60,000 nt of DNA from Glandiceps talaboti. Lineage: Eukaryota; Hemichordata; Enteropneusta; Spengelidae. The notes under the pieces are model-generated. The model had not been told where the DNA came from, made no database searches, and saw only the letters and a list, made by a program, of their open reading frames with translations. Where the stretch lies: NCBI RefSeq assembly GCF_964340395.1, contig NC_135560.1:16662598-16722597 (forward strand), given 5' to 3'. Both the position numbers and the translations under genes were made by a program. This document shows positions 36,701 to 51,000 of the stretch, piece by piece. Position 1 is the first letter of the stretch, and every line of letters starts with the position of its first letter.

Positions 36701-39700
36701 CATGCATTGACAATATTATATATGGTCATGATGTTTGAAAGTGAACCATCGCGTTGTGTGCCTTGAGCTCTGGCTGCAGTAACAGCAATAAGAATTTTCG
36801 GTCATACTCTGTGTATATATATTGCAATAAATTAACTAATGTTTACAAATTTAGTTTGTCAAGTACTACTGTTAGTACCGTAAGTTTTAGTATATTGGTC
36901 AATGAAGCCTTGATCTCAATATTACAATGTCTGGAATTAGTTGGAATGAATGTGATTTAAATGAACTATGTTACACAAAACATACACACAAAGTAAAGAC
37001 ATCCTTGATGTTGTTATTTCAATCAGTAATAACTTGGTTTTAACTTGTTTTCCTACAAAAAAAAAAGGACATGAGAAAAAGTGCAGCTCATGTGGGACAA
37101 AAATCCCCTAACTTATGTGAGATATTCCATCTCAGCCCATTGGGGTGCGAGATTCTGTTAATCTACTTCCTAAAAACATGGCTATGGATGTTAGAAATTA
37201 TTGGGTAAGTTGTAGATGAACAGAGATCATGCCATTCATATAAACTGAGATCATGCCATTCATAGTAACCCACTTCCCAGAAACATGACTATGGATGTTA
37301 GAAATTATTGGGTAAGTTGTTTTTGATCACTATATTATGCCATTCATAGAAATTGATATTACGCCATTCATACCGTAGTAACCCACTTCACAAAAACATG
37401 GCTATGGATGTTAGAGAAATTATAGGGCAAGTTGAAGTTGTGGATGAATGGAGGTCATGTCATTGAACCATAGTAGTTCTCATCTCATGGTTGAAAAGTT
37501 TCAATTCTTTGTTATACTTCTTATGCAGTGAGACTGGAAGTTCAACAGTTGATGTAGAAGTGCCACATACTATCACAGAATGGATAGGTTCTGGTTTCTG
37601 TACCTCATCTCAGGATGGTGTAGGTGTGTCTGAGACAGCACATCTGACAGCCTTCCAGCCATTCTTTCTCTCTTACACACTACCATATTCAGTTATCCGT
37701 GGAGAAAAAGTACCAGTGGTTGTCTCTGTCTTTAATTATGTGTCTCAGTGTCTGACAGTAAGTGCACTTTATTTCATATTTGTACCCCTGCAATGAATTC
37801 TGCTACTGTACAGTCAAACCTTGTTAGGACGAATAACTTGAGACTAGGGAATTCAGTACTGTTCTGGGTGTACAATATTACAAGTTGGTCATTAAAAAAC
37901 ATTCTAATTACAGCAAGTATAGCATTTAAGATTGTAGTAATTCAAAGCTGTATTTCATGTTTGTTTCATTTTAAAAGTATGAAATGTAATACAATTCTCA
38001 CTGTGCATTGTAAAATCACGAAATGTAACACAATTCTCAGTTTTAATTTAAAATCATGAAATGTAACACACTTCTCACTGCACATTGTAAAATCATGAAA
38101 TGTAATACAATTCTCACTGTGCATTGTACAATCATGAAGCATACCAAGATAACTATGTCAGTGTCATAATAACTACTTTATTATCAGTCTTTGATTTGCT
38201 AACACAATACCAAGATATAGAAATATTATCATGTGTTTAAGTAGTTTGATCATAACTCATTTTTGCCATATCTTTTATTCACAGATTGATTTAACATTGA
38301 CCATAACAGATGATTTTGAAATGGTTGAAGAAGCTGCAGTGAAGAGAATTTGTGTGTGTGGCTCTGAATCAGAAACTATTAGTTACTACATTGTTCCAAG
38401 TACACTTGGCGAGATTCCAATTACTGTGCATGCTGAGTCTGTTGCCGCTGAAGACTTTACAGAGATATGTGGCAATGAAGCCATCATGAGTGATCAAATC
38501 GGTGTCCGAGATGCACTCTCTGATAAGCTTTTAGTTGAGGTAAGAATTGATTATTAGGACAATGACATGAAGTACATTCAGCAGGGTCTGCATGTTAGGA
38601 GGTGGGAGGGGAAGATGTGTATAGGTATATGTAAATGACTGAACACAGAAACATCTGTTACACAGTGACATGATAGGGCGTGTGTAACATACTTCATGTA
38701 GTTTCAAATCTAAATGAATATCAGACTGTAGAATCATGTATGTCTGAAAATGGCAGAAGCTGAGCTTACAAAACTTTTTTTTTATACTCAAGTGAAAATA
38801 CTTTCATAAAAGCATGATAAAACTATAATGTTAATGTCAATGCATGCCATCTGTGACATTACAATTGTCTTCTGACATTATTAGAACAGTTGATTTCATA
38901 GTAGGGATGTCTTCAATATTTTGTAATTTGCATAAAAAATTACATCATCAAATCATTTATTAGTTATATCTTAATGTTTGAGTTCAGCTAATTTTCAGTG
39001 GTTATTAAGTTATACTTATACTTCTGATAGAAGCATATTGCGAATGCCTTTGAACTATGCTGAAAAATGACACTGAAAAACATATACTCGTCATGTGCCC
39101 CTTTCAATAAAAAATGTGATAAAAAAAGAGAAGACTTTGTGAAATTTATGTATTTTTTCTGATTGCAGCCAGAGGGCATAGAAGAGGAATACACATACAG
39201 TTCATTTTTCTGTCCTAGTGGTGAGTTTAATGTTTTTTAGACTTCAGAGGAAACTGTATGTAGTATGCAGTAATTTAGTCATAGCTTTCATTATGTAATT
39301 CCAAACATTTCAGATACTATTCTGTTTGTTTCCTAATTTCTCAAATGAATTAAAACAATTTGTTGTATAAAATAAACAACTTTTATTGTATCATTGTGGT
39401 AGTTGATATTACAAAGTAATGGTTAGACTGCACTAGTTAGGTCACAAATATGAACACAGTGAAAAGTTACTCTATATAGTTTCATTCTTTGAAAAGGGAC
39501 TCGTGTATTTTAGATTGGGAGTTAGACAAGATACATCATTGTGGACACACCCTTTTAATTGTTCCCATTTAGTGAATGATTAACAGGTGTGTCAACGATG
39601 TTGAAATCATTCAAATTGGTCACTTTAAATAATAAAAAGTGGACAAGTTGAACAAAATTATGTAACCTATATGTCTTTTTACTTAAGATGAAGAAGGTGA

Positions 39701-41152
39701 AGCTCTATATGAGAGACTTATTGATCTTCAGTTACCTGACAATGTGATAGAAGGTTCAGCAAGAGGTGTCGTATCTGTCATCGGTGAGTATCTATGTTAA
39801 TCTAGACATGGAAATTGAGGTAAATGTGATGTCATTTCCTGCAGTGCTTTGTGGGAAAATCAAAATGGCTGAACATGTACATTGTTAGTGCAGTCAGGCT
39901 TCTTTACAAGATTTTAAAGTTGAATAAGTGACTAAAGTGATATGTTATCACACAAAGTCATATGTAGGTTGATAGCAGTAATCAATACAGCTGTTCTTTA
40001 AGGCAGAAAAAAGCCTGACTGGAATTTTCATATAATAAATTTTTACAACCTCTCTGTGAAAAAAAAAGTACAATAATCCTGGACTGTCATCCTACAAAGT
40101 CTACAACTTTGAAGTGGGATAATTTACAGTACAGTGCAGTACAGTACAGTGCAGTACAGTACAGTGCAGTACAGTACAGTACAGTGCAGTACAGTGCAGT
40201 GCAGTACAGTACAGTGCAGTACAGTACAGTGCAGTACAGTACAGTGCAGTGCAGTGCAGTGCAGTGCAGTGCAGTACAATACAATACAATACAGTGCAAG
40301 ACAACAAATTACAGTGCAATACAATGCAGTCCAGTGCAAAACTGTATACATACTGTACAGTACAATGCAATACAGCACAGCACACAACTTTCTTGTCCTT
40401 TAAATGAAAATGACATAAAATGGTAATTGTAGCCACTGCAGTTTTCTAATAATCACTGTTTACTTTCAGGTGATTTGATGGGTCCTACTCTATCAGGTCT
40501 TGACAAGTTATTGAAAGTACCATATGGTTGTGGAGAACAGAACATGGTGTCATTTTCACCTAACATCTTTGTCCTACAGTACCTCACTCAAACTGACCAG
40601 GTCACCAAAGAAATTGAAGAGAAGGCACATGCTAACATGTTAAGAGGTATGTATGTTTGTACTCTGTAGTTAGTGTAGTGTTACAATCATCCTATACTAA
40701 GTATAAATAAGATAGCGAAGTCACTGACATCATCTGACACAATACCGTAGATTTTCCCTAAGCCACACGAGAGCACTGAGTGAATTCACCAATGAAAATG
40801 CTGAAACATATGGTACTGTACTTCAGAGCACTATAAATGCCTCCTCATATGACTATCTGTAACACACACTCTATTAATTTGTCTTTCATCATGTAGACCT
40901 GATTGTATATAGATATGTAGCATACATGTACAAAGTGGAAAACATACATGTTTGATTTTACAGACTGCATGTGTACTAAGAAAGTACTTTGTTGAATACT
41001 TTGTAAATTTTCTGAATTGAGGTTTTGATATGTACACAGGTTATCAGAGAGAATTAACGTATCGCCATCGGGATGGATCTTATAGTGCATTTGGAGAGAG
41101 AGATCCAGAAGGAAGCACATGGTAAGTCAACAGGACTAGAAATTTGTATATA

Positions 41153-41235
<83 letters not shown>

Positions 41236-44200
41236 TATCTGTCATAATACATGTGCAATCTTTTTGAAAGATGGTTTGGAGTTTTATGCTATTTTTGTTG
41301 CAGCTATTATGCAGGGAAAAGTTAGAAATGTCAAACAAAACACTCACTCATAATACATCTTTATCTGTCTGCTACAAAAATGTCCACATGTCTGGTCTTG
41401 GTGCAGTATGTTTAAATTATTTATTTCATAATAGACAAAAGGTAGCAAGAAATTGTAATCTTGCTATCTTTATACAAGACTGTGCAGTTTCTGATTAGTT
41501 TCTGAATCATTATCGGAAAACAGGCTGTAGATATTGGGTCAAGTAATTGTAGATTATCACTAAAGCTTCATTTTGATCATATACCCCATACAGGCTGACA
41601 GCTTTTGTGGTCAAGTCTTTAGCTCAATCCACTCAGTTTATTACCATTGATCAGGAGGATCTGGACGTTAGCATTCTGTGGTTTAAAGAACAACAAAATC
41701 CATTCACAGGCTGCTTTATTAAACGTGGCAGTGTCCATAACAAACGACTCAAGGTAAGAGAAGTTTAAAGATTTGTCCACACTTTTAGATAAGAACAGAA
41801 AATAAGAAACTTCTCTTTCAGTATGTGTGCATGCATGCAATGTCATATGTATGCATAGCTGTGGTATACATGTACAGTATATGGTGCCCTTATTGTTGTC
41901 TTTATTTGATATTTTATTGATATTTGCACTTCTAAAATGTGATTTCTGCATGCAGAGACATCATTTTGCAGGCGTAAGTACTTCTATACACTCACATAAC
42001 TATGTTTCACTTTACAGGGTGGTGTCTCTGATGAAACATCTCTGACTGCATTTGTTGTCATTGCAATGTTAGAAGCTGGTATTTCAAGAGAGGTATGTCT
42101 TATGTAATACTTTCTGTCAGGTGCATTTGTTCTCAATGGAATGAAACCGGTATATCAATACAGGTATATATACTACCGGTACTCTTGCAGTATCACATCA
42201 CACAGTATTCCTTCAACCCCAATGTTTAAATCCCATGGTCTTAGATTACTACCATCTTACCAGTGGAACCGTAGCATTTCTTTTTAGTTCAGGACAACCT
42301 TTTTCTGTATAGCTCTTACAGGCAATTGTTTTTCACATGCAAACTTTAATCTTAATATGACAGGAATCTTTAATTAAAGGCCAGAGTTTCAATTCTAGAT
42401 TCTTGCATTAGTATTATCTTATCGGTCAAGAGGCAGCAAGTTTTTAACAGAATCGTTCTTTTGTTGTGGACCAAGTGTAAGTGTGGCTAAAGCTCTGTCA
42501 GACAACTGTGTTTTCTCATATTAATCCTAATCTGACAAGGACATCATTCTGTAATATCACCTACAGGATTATAGTTTACAGTTAGCTGTAGAATGTTTGG
42601 AATCAAGACTGGATAACGTTACAGATATCTATCCTATTACTATCCTATCCTATGCATTGGCGCTGGCTAAGAGTGAACGCACAGAGTATATCATGAATAA
42701 ATTAGACACTGTTGCCATTCAATCAGGTAAAGTGAAATTTGTTTTTCATATTGCCTATTAAAACCCTATAAAGCCTGATACCGTATATGTAGGGTGTATT
42801 TACATAGAGTTACAGAAACCAAGTCACTAAGGGGGTAATCATGATGTAATTAATGGGCAAGATTTTTTTGTAGCCTTTTTATAATTTGGTGTAATCTATA
42901 GTATTTGTGGTAAGTATAGTACTAATTTCTTGATGCATATTATCGTATGCCTTCGATGATGATATAAAATCTCTTCTGCTGATGTTGTTTACATTGTTGA
43001 TTTCATAATAGGGGTTACCTAAACATATGTACTAAATTGTGTCATTAAATCATTATGTGTTATGCCTGAATGCCATGTTTTAGTTTTGTGAAGAAGTGAC
43101 AAAACCCAAACTGAGTTCACAAGTATTTTTTGGCTGAATGAGACAGATATTGGCAAGCGGAATTTTTTAAAAAAAAATCTGGAAATTAGAGTAATGGTGA
43201 CTGACAGTTTGACTCATATTTCAAGCACCACAGAATTAATGAAGTGTAGGCATGTAGCAAGGCCAGGATATAACTCACATATTTTTTGTTTAAACTCACA
43301 TAACTGAGCTTGTGTGTCAGTGACTCAAACAATCTTTTAACATGTCAAATGGATTGTATGTATTTCATAGATGGCCTTCTGTACTGGGCTGCTGATAAAG
43401 ACAAAACGGATGAAGAGGAAGTGCCATATTGGAGATGGTATTACACTGCACCATCTTATGATGTAGAGATGACATCCTATGCATTACTAGCAAAACTTGC
43501 TGTCACAGAAGTGAACCAGGACGGAATTGCTGAATTATTACCCACTGTACGTTGGTTAACAAAACAAAGAAACGCTTATGGTGGATTCTCCTCAACTCAG
43601 GTCAGTAAATAGATTCATACATATCTATAAATCTTTGTTGATGTCACCCCCTCCTCCCCCATAACAATATTCATAATAAAAGCATCTAAATACACTCCAC
43701 CCCCTTAACGCATCCCCAAGAATATCAAAATAAAATCTTTGTTTCTCGTCCACCCTAAACATATTCCTATGAAAAGCATACACTCAGGTAAAATAAGTGC
43801 TAGTGCCTTCCATGCCCCCCCCCCCCACACACACACACACACATGCATTCCTGCAAATACCATCTAGATAACCTATTTATTGGTTTCCCCACCCTCCCCA
43901 ACATATTCCTACAAAAGCCACCCAGATAATATATTTCTTAGTGCCCCCCCCCCCCCCCCCTAACATAGCCCTCCAAATACTAATATTCCCAAAGTATACA
44001 ATGTTTGCTGGACCCCCTCCCAACATATTCCTACAGATACTGCTTTAATAGGGCTTACCTGCAGTATATATCTCCCCCCCCCCCCATCAAATCTGACCAT
44101 TTTCATAACAATGCTATTACCATGGTTACAAGATGGCAACATCTATTAGTAGTTTCTTTCCATCTCAAGTATGACAGTTTGGTTTTCAGTATCACTCCTC

Positions 44201-44907
44201 ACATACTGCGAGACTGCTAGCAGTTGACTCTAAGTGTGCGAATAGTTGAAACCCATGTACATGTACTGTTGTAAGAGACTTTTCTATGCTTTGTATTAGA
44301 TGTAATGATTTGTGAAAAAAAAATCAGTTCCTAAAGTAGTAACTAAAATGCACAATTCCAGCAATAGACTCTGTACCAAAGTTTAAAAAGTTGTAAAAGA
44401 ACAAACCAAATTGTCAGTTCAGCATGGAATTGATTGAATGTACCGTACGTTCCACCTGCAACCACCAAGCATGTGCGAAAGTATGTATAATGAATTAGGT
44501 GGTGGGGATTGATGTAAATTGCTATGCATTAGTATTTTGTACAGTACATGCAGTTATAAAAACATTCATAGTTTAATTCACAACAGAGAGCAAAGTCTTG
44601 AATTTCACAAATTTTAACATTCTCATTTCTTTGATAGGATACAATACTTGCTCTCCAAGCTTTGGCTATTTATGGAGGTCTGGTCTATAGAGATGGTATT
44701 GATATGTATGTAGACTTCCAAGCTAATGACCTGGTGCAGAGATTCTCTGTTAATCATGACAACAAACTTGTCTTACAAAGAGTGGAAGTACCGGAATTAC
44801 CAGACACCGTTGTCATGACAGCAGGAGGTGTTGGATGTGCTCTGATGCAGGTACACTGTTCATAATTGTGTATTTTATCTTCTCTAAGGGAGGTAATATA
44901 TGTTATT

Positions 44908-44948
<41 letters not shown>

Positions 44949-44978
44949 TGTGAGTTTGTGTGTGTGTGTGTGATGTGA

Positions 44979-45009
<31 letters not shown>

Positions 45010-48000
45010 GTTTTGTGAGGTGAGGGTGGTTTTGTGAGATGTGGGTGTAACTATATATGAGTGATGATGGTCTGTGTGTGTTTGTGGACAAATCTATGAA
45101 CTGCTATTATACAGCAGTAATTGAATCAATTAAATTGAAACTTGATTACCTCTTATGGTAATTGAAAAAAAAAATATTGTGTGCTTTCTCAAGAATAATT
45201 CTATGTTCAAATTTAACACCAAATCCCAGCAAATGGGAGAATGCATTGAAGCAACACAAAAGAAAGTCGATTTCAAGACCAGCATAAATAGAATACAAGA
45301 CTCTGATGAATGAAAGTTCCAGACTGACTAAAGTACCAGTGGTAATAATACTACTACTAGTGGTGTTTATGTGTACATGTAGCAAGTTGATATCTCACAT
45401 TCAGACCATGGGGTCAGATGTTTTGCTTTTAGTCTATAATCATCTCTATAATATGACACTGATAATTTCTTGCAGGCAAATGTAAAGTACAACATTCCAA
45501 AATCACCAGCTCCACCAAAATTTGATCTTGAAGTTAATGTAATGGCACACTTGACATTGAGTAATGAGGCAAAGTCTGGAAAGAGCAATGGATGTGCTGG
45601 TGATAAATCCATTCACATTTGTGCTAGGTATGTTAAATGATATCCAATAGGAGCTGTGTCGTGGTAATTTTACACTGAGTGTTTCTTTGTGTGGATTCCT
45701 GTAAGTCAAATTGTGGGTTAATTAACTGCCTTGGTAGACTTGCTGTACAGTACATGTACAAATGTAGGGCACACATTAAGATCCTCTTTCTCCCAACTTG
45801 TACTTAGTTGTGTCCAAACAAATACCCCCTAGGGAGAAAGAGGACTACTGTAGTAATATACATATGTACCTTCAGGTTTAATGAGTATGTGGATTTGTAC
45901 CTTTTTAATCCACACCCTGAATTTGAGACAGACCAAATATAGCTTGACAGGAAAAGTGCTGTCAAGCTTAAGTCTGCCTTTAGTACACTTGTATTGATTA
46001 CTGCTATCAACTTAGGGTAAAAGTCCAGTCAGACTTATTTCTGCCTTTAGTACATTTGTATTGATTACTGCTTTCAGTTTACATATGATTTGTGTTGATA
46101 ACATAGTACCTTGGTAACTTAATTACTCAACTTTGAAAGCATACGAAAAAGCCCTACTGCACTTGGCATGTGTCCAGCCATTTTTGGGATTTCCTGCAAG
46201 GGAATATGGGAATATCTCTGCTGATGACATCATATTTATCACAATCTCTTTGTTTTGACACTCTTTGTCAGATGATGTTTTGTGTGAGTTTGCATGATTT
46301 TAATTGTAATTTATCTTTTAAATTTTTCATTTATTTGTCGTAACCAGATATTTGGGTGAAGACGAATCGTCTAATATGGCTGTGATAGAAACCAAGATGG
46401 TGTCTGGTTACTTCCCTGATAAGATCTCACTCAGAGATGCTTTCAAATCTTCTGATAGCATGGCAAGATTTGATATTGATGGAAACAAAGTCATCTTCTA
46501 TTTTGATGAGGTTAGTTGTTTCAGAAACAGTTTCAGGATCTTTCTCAGTTGTCACGTGTTAGTGACAAAGTGTGGTGTATACAAAGAATTGTTGTGAATT
46601 ACGAAAAATAGTGGAGAATAAAATTTACAGGAGAAATGAAATTGCCTCTGTGTCGTCCATGAGACAATGTTTTTAACAAAGATGATAGACACAATTCCAC
46701 TTTAGACAACAGAGACACAACACAAACACACATACAGCAGGATCCGCTACCCAATTACATCGGGAAGTGATGAAGCATTGCTATTTTCAGCAGTGCAGTA
46801 GAAACAAGCTTTTGCTGAAAAGGTTAAATTTGGACTTGATGATTTTAATGACTTTAGTCGTTTGCTTTCGATCCAGCTGATAATCAATATATCAAATTAT
46901 CTGCTTTTACATCCCAGCTGTGCACGGTGCACCTCTATAATTGTTTCATTTGTATTTGAAGTTGTCTGTGTCTGTGTGTGGAAAACATTGTGTCTCATGA
47001 GTGAATCACCAAGGCATCTTCATTTCTTCTGTGACTATACCTCCGCAAGCATGACTTAAGAAAAATAGGAGAAAATAATGATGATTTTGAATGTTATAAC
47101 TCCTATCGATGTGTTGTTGTTATGTAGCACTACTAGGCTATAAAGCCCATACATTTTGTTCCAAAGTGTTCAACTTGACTTGTATGAAGTTTATTATTAA
47201 TATTATCTTATATGACTTTGTTTTCTAGATAAGTCATGAAACTATGTGCTTTGAATTTATCGTTGAACAACTTGTTAAAGTTGAGGATGTCAAACCAGGC
47301 TGGGCTTCTGTCTATGATTATTATGACACAGGTAAGATTGCATAGTTGAATAAAAAAGAGCCAGTGAACGCTAAAATGAAACAGGTCAAAAATCCAAAAA
47401 AGTACTCATAGGTGCTCGACAGAATAAAAGATGAAGAAAAAAAGTGATTGAATTACAGAAGTGTTCTAAAAAAAAAATGAGGTCATAAATTTAAAACAAA
47501 AATTGAAATTTTTGCAGATGTATTAATGCATCAACAAAACAGGATATGTGTAAATAAAAACAAGTTTAAAAAAAAGGAAATGTCTATAACTGATAAAACA
47601 ACAATAGCAGCTTATGACCAAAAAAAACAACATGAAAATACTGCTGAAAGCTACACAGTTAAAAAGCCAGTAACATATTGATAAATGGGGGCTGCTTATT
47701 AGTTATTTTGACATGTAGGTATATCTGGTTGTATTAGTCATGTGGTCTATTTGGTACTTTCTTTTGTCATGTATTCCTTTTTCCTTCTAATGAAATTTTA
47801 AAAAAGAAAACAAAAAGCCGATAACACAACAGTTTCCAGTCTTTTTACCCCTGATAGCAAGAACTCAATATTTACACAAATGGATTTTGATAATGATCAC
47901 CATGATAATAGGAAGGTCTCTTTTAGCAGTGATGAGTTTCTGACACCTGTCTGATAAAAAGACATTTGAATATTGTTAAATTTTCTTTTGTGCCACACTT

Positions 48001-51000
48001 GTACATGAGAAGTTTATGCTACATATGATGAATATCTTTTGTGTTCTTCTATTACAGATACTTCAGCCATTGTTACCTATGACATTTGTCCACCTGTCAT
48101 TATTGAAGGCTCACAGGAATCTGATGGTAATGAACGCTAATCTATAACTCTCCCATCACTGGTTCTTTCATCGACATGTTTCTCCTCATCACTGTTCCGT
48201 TTCTGTAACTGTACAATGTACAATGTCCTGTGAAAAGTATAATGCTACTAGACACTCTGAGACTATAATGAACACTTCCTGTCAATTGAAATTCTAGTGA
48301 ACACTTCAGTGACCTGAAACTCTAATGATCACTTTCCTATCACCTCTACTGAACACTCTGTGACTATAATGAACTCTTTCCTGTCAGCTGAAGCTCACTG
48401 AACACTTTCCTGTCAACAGAAACTCTAATGAACACTTTCCTGTCACCTCTATTGAACACTCTGTGACTATAATGAACTCTTTCCTGTCAACAGAAACTCT
48501 AATGAACTTTTACCTGTCAACTCTATTGAACACTGCTGTCAACTCAAACACTGTCCTATCAACAGGATAAAATAACATTCTCTTGGCAACTGTTTCATAT
48601 TAGATATTTGCATTTTTAACATAATTCACCATGATACAAAACAAATCTCTGTTGTTGTCATCATTTATTCTTCTTTGTTCTTTCATAATGTAGCCATAAT
48701 TTGATTTGATATATATGATTTTATAACTTCATATTCTATAATGATTTAATGATATAACATGACTTGTGAACTTATTCTTTCCAATTTGGGAATTTTTTTT
48801 TTACATTTTTTTTTTACAACAAGACATCATCAACATACATGTAAGACATAGTTATCAGCTATTGTTCTTTTTTATGGAACTCAACCATATATAGATATCT
48901 TTCATTTTTTCTGCTTATGTAATATGCTTCAACTAGAGTTGTTGTGGCAAGTGGTTACATTAACAGATTGACAATGGATCCGCCAGTCTAGACCATACAT
49001 TATAAAGTGTCCTTACCTATTATTCAAGTGCAATTACAGGTATCTCATTACAAAGTCTAGATTGGCATCTGCTTGACTCATGGATTCTATTCTATTTTCA
49101 ACTTTGATTTACTAGATTTAACAATGTGAGTTCAAAATAACTTTTCGCATAAAAGCGAAATCACAGGTGACCACAAAATCTAATGTGAAAATCTCATGTG
49201 ATTTTCAAACAGGTTCGTGTGTGATTTCAAACGGGGTCATACATCATTGTAAACAGGGTCTTGTGTAATTTCAAACAGGGTCATACATCATTGCAAACAG
49301 GGTTACATGTATGTGTAATTTCAAACAGGGTCATATATCATTGCAAACAGGGTTATGTGTAATTTCAAACAGGGTCATCATTACAAACAGGGTTACATGT
49401 ATGTGTAATTTCATATATCATTGCAAACATGGTCATGTGATTTCAAACAGTCATACATCATTGCAAACGGGGTTATACATCACTGCAAACAACGTCATAG
49501 GATCATTTGGGATTTTTTGGTCACCCAATCAGAGATCACTGGAATCATCACTTCAGAGGTCTACATGGTTGTCTTGTGCTTGTGCATTATTAAGAAGTGC
49601 AGAAAATAAAAGATTAGATTTTGTATCTCGACCAATATTATTCAGAATTCTACAAATTGTAAGGTGTGTTACTAGAGGAATTATTCCTTGGGAAAGTGGA
49701 AAGAAGACTCCTTGATCTTTTATTTGATCAGAATAAATTTTGTAGAAAATTGATTTTGATTTGAAAACCAAAGTGAAGGAAAAGAACTATAAATTGGAGA
49801 CTATCAGATTAGATGATATATGAATAGAAAAATGAACAACTGATTTATTAACGAGAGATGCATCATTCACTTTAATATGTTCTAGTTTCGCTACAAGATA
49901 CAACCCATTGCAAAGTAGTGTTCACTCTGTTTGATACAACCACATAGAATCTAAAAGGGAACTTGCAAACCTACCATGTTGAATGTTGCATCATGGCAAA
50001 TGTGATAAAAAATACTAATTAATTAGCATTGTGAACAATGTTGATACATTGTTTAAAACCACAAATAATCAATTCATAGTCACCCTGAACTTTGTGGGAG
50101 GTTTATTTTATCTGTAGCTCCAGATTGGGTATGATAACCACAGATAATCCCATAGTCCTTTGCATCTGAGCATGCTCAGTTTGGATTGCAAGTTTCCCAT
50201 TAGAAACTGTACATGCTCTTAGCAAGATTGAATGAATACATTTTCTTGCATCACTTTGTCTAAATGAAAGGAACAGCTGTGCCACCATGCAGACATCAAA
50301 ACATTGGCACTGGCATGTCTGTGTCTAGCTGCAGTACGTTTGTGGTTTATTTCATTTTAGACAAAATGTAGCAAGAAATTGCCATTCTGCAAAAGTGTAG
50401 AATCTGTTCTGTAATGGTTTCTGTGTGGTTGTAATCAGTCAGAACCAGTGAATGGTAACCTGGGATGAGCTGTAACTTTACTCAGATTTATTCAGAAATT
50501 GTTCAAAGACAGCAGGAGATGGACTTAGTTTATAAAAATTATTTACTCCAGTGCACTATTTCAAAACTGAAAGTTCAAATACTACAAATTTATCAACTTC
50601 AAATATTTTGATACTCTCCAAGATAGACTTGGGAATTTACATATTTTAACCCACTCTGAATAGATGTTTCAGATGTCACTCATAACAGCACTTTTTTTAG
50701 AGAATCTATTTCTGTTTAATAAAGATATGTATAGTAATCAGATGATAAAAACAATAAATTCATTTGACTTGAAATTCTGAGTTGTGAAGTTCCATGTCAA
50801 AAAAAAAGAAAAAGAAACCATGGATAAAATACCAGCATACCAGAGAATGTGATGAAGACCAATGGATTCATGCAATGTATGAGAAGGAGATACATATGGA
50901 AGTCAACACAACCTCTTGAATAGGCATATGAAGTGCTTCTCATTGGTGAAAAAATTTTACTTTGCAGAATGATATTTGTTTACGTAATTCATCAGATTTT

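Noticed and set aside
40087-40436. Cys/Thr/Leu-rich and Gln/Tyr/Ser-rich frames
   Set aside because: Products of the (ACAGT/GCAGT)n array, open in nearly all frames.
49195-49500. CRISPR-like array
   Set aside because: Units are contiguous, degenerate and without unique spacers, in a eukaryotic intron; it is a minisatellite.
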